64,000 nt of DNA from Chitinophagaceae bacterium (GCA_004173235.1 SEAC01000030.1:62001-126000); one strand, 5' to 3'. Positions 33,852 through 43,439 are shown, numbered from the stretch's first letter. Translations and numbers: made by a program. Notes: generated from the letters alone by a model not told the origin.

Positions 33852-34697
33852 TCACTCCTCCGGCGGCGGCACCAGCTCCGGCGCATCGTGCGCCGTAAGT
33901 TCCTCCATGTTGCGGTCGTTGGAGATCTTGCCGGTCTCTTCGAGCTGGCGCATGTCTTTGGCATCGCGGAGGAATTCGGAGGCGAAGATGAAGTCGTTGA
34001 GGCGCTGATTCTTGGAAAAGATGATCTCCTTGTTGTTGCCTTCCCACTCTTTGTGGCCCTGGTACATATACACGATATGATCGCCGATCTCCATCACCGA
34101 GTTCATGTCGTGCGTATTGATGACGGTGGTGATGTTGTACTCTTCGGTGATCTCCTTGATCAGTTGGTCGATGAGGCCGGAGGTCTGCGGATCGAGGCCC
34201 GAGTTGGGCTCATCCACAAACAGGTATTTGGGGTTGAGCACGATGGCGCGGGCGATGCCTACGCGTTTCATCATACCGCCCGAAAGTTCGGCGGGGAATT
34301 TTTTGTTGGCGCCTTTCAGGTTTACTCGGTCCAGCACTTCGTTCACACGCTCCCTTTTTTCGCGCTGCGATTTGTGCGTGAACATGTCGAGCGGGAAGAT
34401 GATGTTCTCTTCAACGGTCATCGAGCTGAAGAGGGCGGAACCCTGGAAGAGCATGCCGATCTCCTTCCGGATCTCTTTCTTCTGCTTCACATCCATCGCC
34501 GTAAAGTCCTGCCCGCCATAGAGAATCTGGCCTGCATCCGGGTGGAAGAGGCCCACCATGCATTTCATCAGCACCGTTTTGCCTGACCCCGACGAGCCGA
34601 TGATGAGGTTGCACTTGCCGGCCTCCATCGTCACGTTGGCGTCGTTGATCACCGTCTTGCCGGCGAAGCCTTTGCGTAGGTTTTTTACTTCGATCAT
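33852..34697 (-). CDS. mlaF: MlaF-type lipid-transport ABC ATPase
   Basis: A 281-residue ABC ATPase of the MlaF/Ttg2A type. Walker A is GSSGSGKTVLM, the Q-loop is in IGMLFQGSALFSS, the signature is LSGGMMKRVGIARAI and Walker B is YLFVDEPNSGLDPQ. The H-loop lies in VINTHDMNS. This ATPase powers movement of phospholipids between membranes with MlaE. The gene overlaps the permease gene by 4 bp (ATGA), so translation is coupled. The periplasmic MlaD (MCE) protein is not adjacent here. The acidic C-terminal tail (ELVPPPEE) is an extension. Confidence 0.93.
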   Translation of the reverse strand: MIEVKNLRKGFAGKTVINDANVTMEAGKCNLIIGSSGSGKTVLMKCMVGLFHPDAGQILYGGQDFTAMDVKQKKEIRKEIGMLFQGSALFSSMTVEENIIFPLDMFTHKSQREKRERVNEVLDRVNLKGANKKFPAELSGGMMKRVGIARAIVLNPKYLFVDEPNSGLDPQTSGLIDQLIKEITEEYNITTVINTHDMNSVMEIGDHIVYMYQGHKEWEGNNKEIIFSKNQRLNDFIFASEFLRDAKDMRQLEETGKISNDRNMEELTAHDAPELVPPPEE

Positions 34698-35440
34698 GTT
34701 TGAAGGAGTAGTGCAGCGAGGATATAGTCGGCAAACAGCACGGCCACGCAGGTGACCACCACCGATTTGGTGGAAGCACGCCCGATTTCGAGCGCACCGC
34801 CGCTGACGTGGTAGCCAAAGTAGGCCGGGATGCTGGCGATGAGAAACGAAAAGGTATAGGCCTTACTGAGGGCGAAGAATACGTTGTACGGGATGAACGC
34901 CATGTGCAGGCCGCGGTCGTAGGTGGTGGCATCGATGATGCCGGACGCTACGGAAGCCACGCGGCCGCCCCAGATGCCGAGCACGGCGGCCATCACGATA
35001 AGCATCGGGATCATCACCAGCGAAGCCACGATCTTCGGCAACACGAGGTAAGCCTTCGTATTGATGCCCATGATCTCAAGGGCGTCGATCTGCTCGCTCA
35101 CGCGCATGTTGCCCAGCTCGCCGGCGATCTTGGATCCAACCACACCGGCCAGCACGATACACACGAGCGTCGGAGCGAACTCCAGGATCACCGTGTCGCG
35201 CACGATCTGCGGGATCGTTTCCGGTGGAATGAGCGGGTTGGTGAGCTGATAGGCCGTTTGCACCGCCGACACGGCACCCATGAACACCGAGATGATCACC
35301 ACGATGCCGAGCGAGCCGATGCCGATCTCCGAGCACTGGTGCATGAACTCCTTCCAATACATCTTGAAATTCTCCGGTTTGGAGAACATACCGCGGATCA
35401 TCAGGATGTACCGGCCTATGTCTGTAAAGAATTTCGTCAT
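34694..35440 (-). CDS. mlaE: MlaE-type lipid-transport ABC permease
   Basis: A 248-residue permease of the MlaE family with about five membrane helices. Recognisable parts are KEFMHQCSEIGIGSLGIVVI, FMGAVSAVQTAYQL, RVSEQIDALEIMGINTKAYLV (the coupling helix region) and AYTFSFLIASIPAYFGYHVSGGALEIGRAS. It forms the inner-membrane channel for the MlaF ATPase. The gene is first in the pair and overlaps mlaF by 4 bp. The repeat tract at 35474-35534 lies between its start and maeB's end. Confidence 0.95.
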   Translation of the reverse strand: MTKFFTDIGRYILMIRGMFSKPENFKMYWKEFMHQCSEIGIGSLGIVVIISVFMGAVSAVQTAYQLTNPLIPPETIPQIVRDTVILEFAPTLVCIVLAGVVGSKIAGELGNMRVSEQIDALEIMGINTKAYLVLPKIVASLVMIPMLIVMAAVLGIWGGRVASVASGIIDATTYDRGLHMAFIPYNVFFALSKAYTFSFLIASIPAYFGYHVSGGALEIGRASTKSVVVTCVAVLFADYILAALLLQT

Positions 35441-35473
35441 TGGTTCCTTTAGTTCACTCTGTCCTTAGTTCGT

Positions 35474-35534
35474 CGTGAGCCGTCAGCCGTCAGGCGTGAG
35501 GAAGGATGCGCTCACGTTCACGGTTCACGCCTCA
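35474..35534. repeat. Bipartite inverted heptad element (CGTGAGC / NYTCACG)
   Basis: Left units CGTGAGC, CGTCAGC, CGTCAGG, CGTGAGG lie in register from 35474. Right units include GTTCACG, GTTCACG and CCTCACG. The last unit overlaps the maeB 3' end: the final codons GAG GCG TGA of that gene are repeat bases. Confidence 0.8.
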
Positions 35535-37864
35535 CGTTTTTGCTTCAGCCGCTTCCACCAGGGCGAGCGACGGATGGCCTCCTCGTTCGCCTGCTGGTTC
35601 TTGATCTGCGCGTCCACCACTGCAATAGTAGCCATATTCACAATATTGCGAACCGAGCTTCCCAACTGCAGAATATGGACGGGCTTCTTCAACCCTAACA
35701 AAATCGGGCCAATGGCTTCCGAGCCGCCCAGCTCCTTGAGCAGGTTGTAGGCCACGTTGCCCGCGGCCAGGTTGGGGAAGATGAGGGTGTTCACCGATTT
35801 GTCCACCAACTCGCTGAACGGATAGTTCTCCTTCATGAGCTCGTTGTTGAAGGCCATCGAGGCCTGCATCTCGCCATCCACAATCAGCGTGGGGTCGGCG
35901 TTCTTGACGATTTCCCGTGCGCGCGCCACCGTATGCGCCTCTTCCGAATTCGAAGAGCCGAAGTTGGAATAGCTCAGCATCGCAATGCGCGGCTGGATGT
36001 TGAAGTGGCGCACTTCCTGGGCCGTAAGGCGCACGATCTCCGCCAGCTCTTCCGCCGTGGGGTGAAAGTTCACCGTGGTGTCGGCAAGGAAGATCGGACC
36101 CTTCTTCGTGAGCATCAGGTACATGCCTGCGATCTTGGTCACATTCTCTTCGGTGCCGATGCACTGGATGGCCGGACGGATGGTGTCGGGATAATTTTTC
36201 GAAAGACCCGAGATCATGCAATCGGCGTCGCCGGTTTCCACCATCATGCAACCAAAGTAGTTGCGGTCCTTCATCACCTTCCTGCTTTCGTAGGCGTTGA
36301 AGCCTTTGCGTCCGCGCTTCTTGAAGAACAGCTCGCCATACTGGTTGCGCAGGTCCTCCATTTCGTCGGAGCGGGGGTCGTAGATGGGAAGGCCCTCCAG
36401 GTCGATGCCGTTGGCAAGCGCGATGGCGCGGATCTTTCCTTCGTCGCCAAGCAGAATCGGATAACCGATCCCTTCATCGATCACCGCGTGCGCGGCCTTG
36501 AGGATCTTCACATTGTCGGCTTCCGCAAATACAATCCGGCGCGGGTCGCGGCGCGCTTTCGAGTTGAGCACGCGCAGCACCTGGTTGTCGAGGCCGAGGC
36601 GCTTGTTGAGTTCCGCCCGGTAGGCATCCCAATCGTTGATGGGATGTTGCGCTACACCGCTTTCCATGGCCGCCTGCGCTACCGCCGGTGCCACTGTTGC
36701 CAGCAGGCGCGGGTCGAGGGGCTTTGGAATGATGTATTCAGGACCAAACGTGATGGTCTTTGTGTTGTAAGCGAGGTTGACGATATCCGGCACCGGGCTT
36801 TGCGCCAGATCGGCAAGCGCCTTTACCGCCGCGAGTTTCATCGCTTCGTTGATGCCCGTTGCACGCACGTCGAGCGCCCCGCGGAAGATGTAGGGGAAGC
36901 CCAGTACGTTGTTGACCTGGTTCGGATAATCGGAGCGGCCCGTTGCCATGATGAGATCCTTACGGGCGTTCTTTGCCTCGTCCCACGGAATTTCCGGGTC
37001 GGGGTTGGCCATCGCGAATACGATCGGGTTCTTCGCCATGCTTTTCACCATATTCGAGGTTACCACGTTGCCGATGCTGAGGCCCACGAACACGTCGGCA
37101 TTCTTCATCGCCATGTCGAGCGTAGTGCCCGGCTTCGCATTGGCGAAGGGCTTCTTGAAATCCTCGAGGTCGTCGCGCTGGCGGTGCAGTGCGCCCTTGA
37201 TATCGAACACCTGGAAGTTTTCGGGTCGTGCACCGAGCGACACATACAGCTGGATGCAGGCCATTGCAGCCGCACCCGCACCGTTGATCACGAAGCACAC
37301 TTTATCGATCTTCTTCTTTTGAATTTGCAGCGCGTTGAGCAGGGCGGCAGCCGATATGATGGCAGTTCCGTGCTGGTCGTCGTGCATGATCGGAATGGAG
37401 AGCTGCTCGCGCAACGCCTTTTCGATCACGAAGCACTCGGGTGCCTTGATGTCTTCGAGGTTGATGCCTCCGAAGGTGGGCTCCAGCGACCGAACGATCT
37501 GCACGAACTTGTCGGGGTCGGTTTCATTGATCTCGATGTCGAATACGTCGATGTCGGCGAAGATCTTGAAGAGTACGCCCTTCCCTTCCATAACCGGCTT
37601 GGAGGCTTCAGGACCGATGTCGCCGAGGCCCAGAACGGCGGTGCCGTTGGAAATAACGCCAACGAGGTTTCCCTTGGCCGTGTATTTATAGACGTTTTCT
37701 TTATGTGCGGCGATCTCCTTGCAGGGTTCTGCAACTCCGGGCGAATAGGCCAGCGAAAGGTCACGCTGGGTCTTCGCTTCCTTTGTAGGCACCACCTCGA
37801 TCTTGCCGGGGCGGCCCTTGGCGTGGTATTCCAGCGCCTGTTGTTTTCGTAAGTCTTTGGCCAT
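35525..37864 (-). CDS. maeB: NADP-dependent malic enzyme fused to a phosphotransacetylase domain
   Basis: A 779-residue protein from the ATG at 37864; the longer frame overlaps the divergent phytochrome's upstream region. Residues 1-430 are malic enzyme: [30 protein letters not shown], catalytic and metal residues in [24 protein letters not shown], and nucleotide motif [10 protein letters not shown]. From about 440 onward there is a phosphotransacetylase-like domain ([45 protein letters not shown]). In MaeB proteins this domain is regulatory and senses acetyl-CoA. The enzyme makes pyruvate, CO2 and NADPH from malate. The divergent gene is a phytochrome kinase, 126 bp away. Confidence 0.96.
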   Translation of the reverse strand: MAKDLRKQQALEYHAKGRPGKIEVVPTKEAKTQRDLSLAYSPGVAEPCKEIAAHKENVYKYTAKGNLVGVISNGTAVLGLGDIGPEASKPVMEGKGVLFKIFADIDVFDIEINETDPDKFVQIVRSLEPTFGGINLEDIKAPECFVIEKALREQLSIPIMHDDQHGTAIISAAALLNALQIQKKKIDKVCFVINGAGAAAMACIQLYVSLGARPENFQVFDIKGALHRQRDDLEDFKKPFANAKPGTTLDMAMKNADVFVGLSIGNVVTSNMVKSMAKNPIVFAMANPDPEIPWDEAKNARKDLIMATGRSDYPNQVNNVLGFPYIFRGALDVRATGINEAMKLAAVKALADLAQSPVPDIVNLAYNTKTITFGPEYIIPKPLDPRLLATVAPAVAQAAMESGVAQHPINDWDAYRAELNKRLGLDNQVLRVLNSKARRDPRRIVFAEADNVKILKAAHAVIDEGIGYPILLGDEGKIRAIALANGIDLEGLPIYDPRSDEMEDLRNQYGELFFKKRGRKGFNAYESRKVMKDRNYFGCMMVETGDADCMISGLSKNYPDTIRPAIQCIGTEENVTKIAGMYLMLTKKGPIFLADTTVNFHPTAEELAEIVRLTAQEVRHFNIQPRIAMLSYSNFGSSNSEEAHTVARAREIVKNADPTLIVDGEMQASMAFNNELMKENYPFSELVDKSVNTLIFPNLAAGNVAYNLLKELGGSEAIGPILLGLKKPVHILQLGSSVRNIVNMATIAVVDAQIKNQQANEEAIRRSPWWKRLKQKREA

Positions 37865-37990
37865 AGTTAGTGAGCCGGCGGGCAGCCGAAGCCGCATCGT
37901 CCGCAACAGCACTGCAAAGAAAAGGCAATGCCGCCACAACGCCACACGGCACGCCCATTGCCCCCAAGCGCCCGCTCCTTATTTTCGACG

Positions 37991-40276
37991 ATGCAAATGA
38001 CCGATATCGTGAACCGGGATGTGGCCAGCCTGTCTACGTGCGCATCCGAACCGATCCATATCCCGGGCGCCATCCAGCCGCATGGCGTTTTGTTTTCCCT
38101 CGACGCGCAAGGCATCGTGCGCTACTGCAGCGCCAACTGCGCTCTGTTCTTCGGCAAAGGTCCCGAAGCGCTGCTGCAGGAGCCCATCGCCACACTCGAC
38201 CACGAACTGGAAGCCTGGCTGAAGCCTGCGCTGAACGATGGCGCGGAAACCGGCCGGCCCCTGCACCTCGAACGCCAGGGCAGCCACTGGGCAGTGTTCG
38301 GCTGCGTCAATGCCGATGGACATTTCGTGGTGGAATGCGAGCGTGCATCCGCCGACTTCGAAGAGCCCGAGCACCTGTTCGACCAGACCACCCGCCTCGT
38401 GCAACACATAGAGCGTGCGCGCAACCTCCAGGAGCTTTGCCAGCGCATCGCCGAGCAAACGCGCGCGCTCACCGGTTACGACCGGGTGATGATCTATCGC
38501 TTCGATGAGCATTACAACGGGCAGGTGTATGCCGAAAGCAAGGCCGCCGGCCTCGAGCCCTTCCTCGACCTGCACTACCCGCACACCGACATCCCGCCCC
38601 AGGCCCGCGAGTTGTACCTGCGCAACCTGATACGCATGATACCCGATGTGCGCTATGAACCCGTGGCTTTGCTCACCGTTGCCGGCAGTGAAGCGCCCCA
38701 GCCGCTCGACCTGAGTGATGCACGCCTCCGCAGCGTTTCGCCGCTGCACCTGCAATACCTGCAGAACATGGGCGTAGCTGCCACGCTCACGATTTCCATT
38801 TTGCTGGAAGGCAAGTTGTGGGGATTGATCGCTTGCCACCACCTCACGCCGAAACATATCAACCACCTTCAACGAAAGGCTGCACTGCTGCAAGGCCATT
38901 TTCTCAGCTCGCAGGTGAAGGTGCGCGAGGTGGCGGAAGAATACGCCGTTCATACCGTCGTTGAAGCACATCTGCAACAGTTGCTCAGCACGCTCAATAC
39001 CGAAGGCGACTTCGGCCTCCGCTTTCAGAAGCTCACTTCCTTGCTGGGCGTTGCGGGCGCCACCGGCGCAGCAGTGCTGCACCAGGGCAGTATTTATACA
39101 AGCGGAAGCACACCCAACAACGATCGCACGCGCGCGCTGTTCAACTGGCTTGCCGCACGGCCCGGGCTGTCGTTCGTCACGGACCACCTGCCGGAATTTT
39201 ATCCCGAAGGCGCACGCATTGCCGGAGAGGCAGCAGGCATCCTCTATCATAAGCTCGGCGACGGAAAGAAAGACGCGATCATCTGGTTCCGGCAGGAGCA
39301 GGAGCGGAACATCAACTGGGCGGGCAATCCTTATGATGCCGTCAAGCGCGCAACCTTGGCCAACCAGCTCAGCCCACGTAGTTCGTTTGCGCTGTACCGT
39401 GAAGAAGTGCGCGGCTACAGCAGCTCGTGGCGCCCGTCTGAAGTGGAATCGGCAGGACGCTTTGCGTTTGCATTGCAAAACCAGTTTCACCTGGCCTACC
39501 TCCGCGCCGAGGAGGCAAGCCAGCGCGTGCTCAACGAGCAATTGATGAAAGCCAATCAGGAGCTCGCCAACATCAACTGGATCACCACACACGACCTCAA
39601 AGAGCCGATCCGAAAGATCATGGTGTTCGCCTCCCGGCTCGTAAATCAGGAAGAACTTGCGTTGCCCGAGAACCTGCTTCATGCCGTGGATCGCATCCAA
39701 CAATCGGCACAGCGGATGGGTCAGCTGGTGGAAGACCTGATGGCCTACCGGCTGGTAGACAGCCACGAGAAGAAAGTGGAGCCGGTTGACCTGAACGACA
39801 TCATACGGGAGCTGGTGGAAGAATATGACGACGAGCTTTCGGAGCAATCGGCACGCGTGCTGGCCGACCAGTTGCCCAAGGTGCACATGATCCGCTTCCA
39901 GGCGCGGCAGCTCTTTGCCAACCTGCTGGGCAACTCGCTCAAGTTCTCGGATCGCTCGCGGCCGCTCGAGATCCACATCCGCTGCGCGCAGGTATTCGCG
40001 GGCTCGTTTCAGCATCCCACAAAAAAGAATACGGGCGACTTTTACCGCATCGAGTTCAGGGATAATGGCATCGGCTTCACACCCGACCACAACAAACGCA
40101 TCTTCGATATCTTCTACCGGCTGCATACTGCGTCCGACTACAAAGGCACCGGCATCGGCCTTGCTATCTGCAAGCGCATCGTTGAAAATCACGGCGGCTT
40201 CCTCGAAGCCAATGGTGTGCCCGGCGAAGGAGCATCGTTCACCTTGTACCTGCCGAAGGAGGATGTGCAGGCATAG
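37991..40276 (+). CDS. bphP: Bacteriophytochrome sensor histidine kinase (PAS-GAF-PHY-HisKA-HATPase)
   Basis: A 761-residue red/far-red photoreceptor kinase. The start is the ATG 37991; an ATG two codons later is also possible. The biliverdin-attaching Cys is C17, just before EPIHIPGAIQPHG. The GAF domain holds YPHTDIPPQARELY (D200 of the DIP motif), and the PHY tongue PRSSF at 462-466. The kinase core has phospho-acceptor H534 in THDLKEPIRK, an N box LLGNSLKFSDRS, and G boxes DNGIGF and KGTGIGLAI. All photosensory and kinase landmarks are present, so it should be active. No adjacent response regulator or heme oxygenase is seen, so partners lie elsewhere. Confidence 0.97.
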   Translation: MQMTDIVNRDVASLSTCASEPIHIPGAIQPHGVLFSLDAQGIVRYCSANCALFFGKGPEALLQEPIATLDHELEAWLKPALNDGAETGRPLHLERQGSHWAVFGCVNADGHFVVECERASADFEEPEHLFDQTTRLVQHIERARNLQELCQRIAEQTRALTGYDRVMIYRFDEHYNGQVYAESKAAGLEPFLDLHYPHTDIPPQARELYLRNLIRMIPDVRYEPVALLTVAGSEAPQPLDLSDARLRSVSPLHLQYLQNMGVAATLTISILLEGKLWGLIACHHLTPKHINHLQRKAALLQGHFLSSQVKVREVAEEYAVHTVVEAHLQQLLSTLNTEGDFGLRFQKLTSLLGVAGATGAAVLHQGSIYTSGSTPNNDRTRALFNWLAARPGLSFVTDHLPEFYPEGARIAGEAAGILYHKLGDGKKDAIIWFRQEQERNINWAGNPYDAVKRATLANQLSPRSSFALYREEVRGYSSSWRPSEVESAGRFAFALQNQFHLAYLRAEEASQRVLNEQLMKANQELANINWITTHDLKEPIRKIMVFASRLVNQEELALPENLLHAVDRIQQSAQRMGQLVEDLMAYRLVDSHEKKVEPVDLNDIIRELVEEYDDELSEQSARVLADQLPKVHMIRFQARQLFANLLGNSLKFSDRSRPLEIHIRCAQVFAGSFQHPTKKNTGDFYRIEFRDNGIGFTPDHNKRIFDIFYRLHTASDYKGTGIGLAICKRIVENHGGFLEANGVPGEGASFTLYLPKEDVQA

Positions 40277-40359
40277 TTCGTAACGATAAAAACAGCGTAC
40301 GTCAAACAAAGTGGCGCGGGGTGGCAGGTGCGGGTATTTTCGGGCAACAACCGAAACTT

Positions 40360-41271
40360 ATGCAACGCGTTCTTACCATCGAAACAAAAAATCTGACGCA
40401 TCGCTTTGCCGACAAGCAGGTAGTGCTGCACGACATCAGCCTGCAGGTGCCCAAGGGCTCCGTGTATGGATTTCTCGGCCCCAACGGCGCGGGCAAGACC
40501 ACCACGCTTCGCCTGCTCCTGGGCTTGCTGCGCAGCCAGCAAGGCAGCATCCGCCTCTTCGGCCTCGATCCTGCAACGGATCGCATGGCCATCCTTAAGC
40601 GCCTTGGCTCGCTCATCGAACAACCTTCTCTCTATGGCCATCTCACGGCCAAAGAAAACCTCGAAGTGTACCGGCGCATCTACGGTGCTTCGAAAGAACG
40701 TGTAGGAGCGGTGCTGGCGCTTGTAGACCTCGCTGCAACCGGTAAGAAGAAAGCGAAACAATTTTCATTGGGTATGAAGCAGCGGCTTTCCATTGCCATC
40801 GCGCTGCTGCATCGCCCCGAGCTGCTCATTCTCGACGAGCCCACCAACGGGCTTGATCCCAATGGCATCATCGAAACGCGCGAGTTGATCCGACGCCTCA
40901 ACCGGGAAGAAGGCGTAACCATCATCGTATCGAGCCACATACTGGCGGAAGTGGAGAAGATGGCCACGCACGTGGGCATCATCCACCGCGGGCGCTTGCG
41001 GTTCCAGGGCACGCTGACCGAATTACATGCCTTGCAGTCTGGCAAAAGCCAATTGTACCTGGAAACGTCCGACAACGAAGCGGCGCTGCATTTGCTGCAA
41101 GGCGAAGGTGCCGTGCGACAGAACGGCCACCTCGTTCTTCCGCTTGGTGCGAAGGAAGACATCGCCCGCATCGCCCGCACACTGGTGCACGGCGACATCG
41201 GTCTCTTCCGCCTCCAGCCGCAGCAGCAGGACCTCGAACAGCTGTTCATGGAGATAACGGCCGGAACGTGA
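40360..41271 (+). CDS. ABC transporter ATP-binding protein (BcrA/lantibiotic-immunity-like)
   Basis: A 303-residue ABC-2 type ATPase. The start is the ATG at 40360; a GTG 39 bp earlier would extend into the promoter region. Walker A is GPNGAGKTTTL, the signature FSLGMKQRLS, Walker B ELLILDEPTNGLDP, and H-loop VSSHILAEVEKM. The C-terminal region (after 215) is the short regulatory tail of bacitracin/lantibiotic-type exporters. It works with the permease 41400-42176 as an exporter of peptides, lipids or antibiotics. Its TGA stop at 41269-41271 lies inside the first heptad (CGTGAGC) of a repeat array. The pair may protect the cell surface. Confidence 0.92.
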   Translation: MQRVLTIETKNLTHRFADKQVVLHDISLQVPKGSVYGFLGPNGAGKTTTLRLLLGLLRSQQGSIRLFGLDPATDRMAILKRLGSLIEQPSLYGHLTAKENLEVYRRIYGASKERVGAVLALVDLAATGKKKAKQFSLGMKQRLSIAIALLHRPELLILDEPTNGLDPNGIIETRELIRRLNREEGVTIIVSSHILAEVEKMATHVGIIHRGRLRFQGTLTELHALQSGKSQLYLETSDNEAALHLLQGEGAVRQNGHLVLPLGAKEDIARIARTLVHGDIGLFRLQPQQQDLEQLFMEITAGT

Positions 41272-41350
41272 GCCGTTGGTCGTGAGCCGTCAGCCGTCAG
41301 CCGTGAGCTGTGAGCGATGGCTGGTAGCAAAACCACAAACCACAAACCGC
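41267..41350 (+). repeat. Two heptad arrays joined (CGTGAGC x7, AAACCNC x3)
   Basis: Units CGTGAGC, CGTTGGT, CGTGAGC, CGTCAGC, CGTCAGC, CGTGAGC and TGTGAGC run in register from 41267. A 14-bp spacer follows. Then AAACCAC, AAACCAC, AAACCGC start at 41330. Both families recur elsewhere in the window (35474; 33797 and 63474). The first unit supplies the upstream gene's stop codon. Confidence 0.85.
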
Positions 41351-41399
41351 AAACTTCCCCTCGCACGCAACAACAACTATAAACTGAAAACCTTCCCTC

Positions 41400-42176
41400 A
41401 TGTCCCTAGCGATTTCCTTTCAATCAGAGATCCTCAAGACGAAGCGCACTGCCGCTTTCTGGCTGAGCATATTGGGCGCGGCCTTCATTCCCGCGATTTA
41501 TTTCTTGGTGTATGTGCTGAAGCCCGAGAAGATCATTGCGAAGCTGCAGATGGGTGCGTGGGCGCTGCACTTTTTGCAAGGGTGGCAGGCGTTGAGTTCG
41601 TTCCTGTTCCCGATGTACGTGATTCTCATTTGCGCGCTGGTGCCGCAGCTTGAATTTCGCAACAACACCTGGAAGCAGGTATGGGCATCGCCGCAAACCA
41701 CCAGGAGCGTGTTCTTCGCGAAGTTCCTCTCCATCCAGGCGATGATCCTATTGTTCTTTGTTTCGTACAACCTCTTTATGATCCTCGTGGCCGTGTTGGC
41801 CAACACCATCCACAGCGGTTTCCCTTTCTTCGACCAGCCACTCGACTGGAAGGCATTGCTGCGCCTCAGTTTCAAGACGTACATATCGGTGTTGAGCATC
41901 AGCAGCATTCAATACTGGCTGTCGCTTCGCTTCAAGAGTTTTGTTGCGCCCGTGGGGCTTGGTTTAGCGCTGCTGATCGGGGGCATCATCGCCAACGGCT
42001 TCGGCTGGGAGCACACGGATAAGATACCATACGCCTATCCTACGCTCACGCTGATAGGGATGATGCGCGATGCGAAAACGCTGATGCTCCCGCACGAATG
42101 GTATGCATTGGGTTACACGGCATTCTTCCTCGCCCTCGGCTGGCTCGATCTGCACTTTCGGAAGGAGCGAGGCTGA
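41400..42176 (+). CDS. ABC-2 type exporter permease
   Basis: A 258-residue membrane protein with six hydrophobic helices, the partner of the upstream ATPase. The N-terminal cytoplasmic segment (FQSEILKTKRTAAFWLSI) and the first helix match ABC-2 permeases of the lantibiotic-immunity/EpiE-like group. Between helices is a loop with LEFRNNTWKQVWASPQ, the conserved E...W..L/V motif region that contacts the ATPase. Spacing of 128 bp from the ATPase gene is filled by repeats, so one transcript is likely but could be weakened. Substrate is unknown. Confidence 0.88.
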   Translation: MSLAISFQSEILKTKRTAAFWLSILGAAFIPAIYFLVYVLKPEKIIAKLQMGAWALHFLQGWQALSSFLFPMYVILICALVPQLEFRNNTWKQVWASPQTTRSVFFAKFLSIQAMILLFFVSYNLFMILVAVLANTIHSGFPFFDQPLDWKALLRLSFKTYISVLSISSIQYWLSLRFKSFVAPVGLGLALLIGGIIANGFGWEHTDKIPYAYPTLTLIGMMRDAKTLMLPHEWYALGYTAFFLALGWLDLHFRKERG

Positions 42177-42188
42177 TGATGTGAAAGC

Positions 42189-42704
42189 TCACCTGCCGGG
42201 CGCCACCATTTTGCGGTAGCTGGTAAGTACCAGTTTGCGGCTGAAGCGCTTGCCTTCTTTGGGCGCATACACCTGGATGTCGGCAACGGCGGGCACCGGG
42301 TCGTTGGTAAAGGTCACCTTCACCTGGTATTGCGGCACCACTTCGTCGTCTTTGATCGTGTACAGCGTTCGGATGATGTAGGGTGCCGTTTTGGTGCCCA
42401 CAATGTGGTAGTAGGAGCCAGGCACCTGGAATTTCTGGTAGAGGTCGGGGGAGAGGTAGCTCAGCAGTTCCTGGCGCAGCTGGGACAGTTGCTCCTTTTG
42501 AAGCGAGGGCGCTATGGGGCTGCACGTGGTGCAGGTGTCGCTATAGCCGGAGAGGTACAGCCGGTCGAACGAGCTGCGGAAAGCGCCTGTGTAGGCGGAC
42601 AGCCGCGCCACGGGCAGGTTGGTATAATAAAAGTCGTAATAGGTTTGCGCCGATCCAAACAGGGCAGCCTGCACCAGGATCAGGATCATCCAAAGGCGTT
42701 TCAT
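42189..42704 (-). CDS. Secreted protein, unknown function
   Basis: A 171-residue protein from the ATG at 42704 with a signal peptide (MKRLWMILILVQAALFGSAQ); the longer open frame upstream crosses the 9-bp repeats. The mature part has a CTTC pair (TCTTCSPIAPSLQKEQLSQL), a helix-rich centre and beta strands (GSYYHIVGTKTAPYIIRTLY, VPQYQVKVTFTNDPVPAVAD). I do not recognise a family. It is convergent with the ABC permease (12-bp gap), with no visible terminator between them. A transport link is possible but not shown. Confidence 0.72.
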   Translation of the reverse strand: MKRLWMILILVQAALFGSAQTYYDFYYTNLPVARLSAYTGAFRSSFDRLYLSGYSDTCTTCSPIAPSLQKEQLSQLRQELLSYLSPDLYQKFQVPGSYYHIVGTKTAPYIIRTLYTIKDDEVVPQYQVKVTFTNDPVPAVADIQVYAPKEGKRFSRKLVLTSYRKMVAPGR

Positions 42705-42753
42705 GACGGTTGGGGTTTGAGGAAGAGATGCCAATCCCATGCCAAGGGAGGGG

Positions 42754-42855
42754 GCGCACGGAATCCACGGAATACACGGAAGAAAACATCCGCTATTGGT
42801 GGGATGACGCTTGGATAGGCGCACGGAATTCACGGAATGCACAGAAGAAAACATC
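42754..42855 (+). repeat. Left 9-bp-period repeat of the GxxExxY unit (two 37-bp copies)
   Basis: Two direct copies (42754-42790 and 42819-42855) each start GCGCACGGAAT and carry CACGGAA every 9 bp, then AGAAAACATC. They differ at only a few bases. The right-hand tract at 43383-43439 is the same sequence in inverted orientation. Confidence 0.85.
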
Positions 42856-42944
42856 AATTTCTGGTGTTGAAAAAAGCAAGATTTGGTGAGCGCTTGCACT
42901 TCGTCGTTCGCAGCGTGTTAGGTTGCTTTGCAGGAAAGATCTGT

Positions 42945-43355
42945 ATGTTCAGAAACGAAACCAAGGCACAACGCGAGCTGAATGACATTTGTTACGAGGT
43001 GCGTGGGGCGCTATTCGAGGTGCATAAACACCTGGGCCCGGGCCTGCTTGAAAGCATCTACGAGGAAGCCAGCGTGATCGAACTGGTCAGCCGCCATCTG
43101 GCAGTGCAGCAGCAACTTCCCATTCAAGTTCATTACAAAGGTCAACTCCTGGGAACCAGGTTTCGCCTTGACCTGTTAGTCGAAGATAGCGTACTACTTG
43201 AGCTCAAATCTGTAGAAGCATTGCATCCCGTTGACGCGAAAAAGACACTCAATTATCTCCGCTTGACCGATACGCGCATCGGCTTCCTGGTCAATTTTAA
43301 TGTAGCCTTCCTTGAAGACCGTAAAAGCATCATCAGACTGCTAAACGGATTCTGA
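42945..43355 (+). CDS. GxxExxY family protein (PD-(D/E)XK-like fold)
   Basis: A 136-residue protein from the ATG at 42945; an earlier ATG (42837) lies inside the repeat and adds a basic leader. The defining motif is GLLESIYEE (G-x-x-E-x-x-Y) near residues 33-39, preceded by CYEVRGALFEVHKHLGPG. A nuclease-like core follows: FRLDLLVEDSVLLELKS supplies the Asp and ExK residues of the PD-(D/E)XK fold. Function is not established. It stands alone between a convergent-type pair and is flanked by inverted repeats, as though the gene and its repeats form one unit. Confidence 0.92.
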   Translation: MFRNETKAQRELNDICYEVRGALFEVHKHLGPGLLESIYEEASVIELVSRHLAVQQQLPIQVHYKGQLLGTRFRLDLLVEDSVLLELKSVEALHPVDAKKTLNYLRLTDTRIGFLVNFNVAFLEDRKSIIRLLNGF

Positions 43356-43382
43356 ACCGTTAATGCTAATGCTATCTCTCTC

Positions 43383-43439
43383 TTTCCGTGCTTTCCGTGT
43401 ATTCCGTGCGCCCTTCCCTTTCCGTGCATTCCGCGTGCC
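43383..43439 (-). repeat. Right 9-bp-period repeat of the GxxExxY unit, inverted
   Basis: Read on the minus strand the tract gives GGCACGCGGAATGCACGGAA, then a 7-bp spacer, then GCGCACGGAATACACGGAA and another CACGGAA. This is the inverted form of the left repeats at 42754-42855. It runs up to the MFS gene's stop codon at 43439. Confidence 0.82.

Noticed and set aside
37979..40309. A 776-codon open frame antisense to the phytochrome gene
   Set aside because: Same cause as for secA; the plus-strand protein has every family motif and the antisense one has none.
40321..40359. GTG start of the ABC ATPase 39 bp upstream
   Set aside because: The added residues are not like the family N-terminus; the ATG at 40360 directly precedes the first conserved strand.
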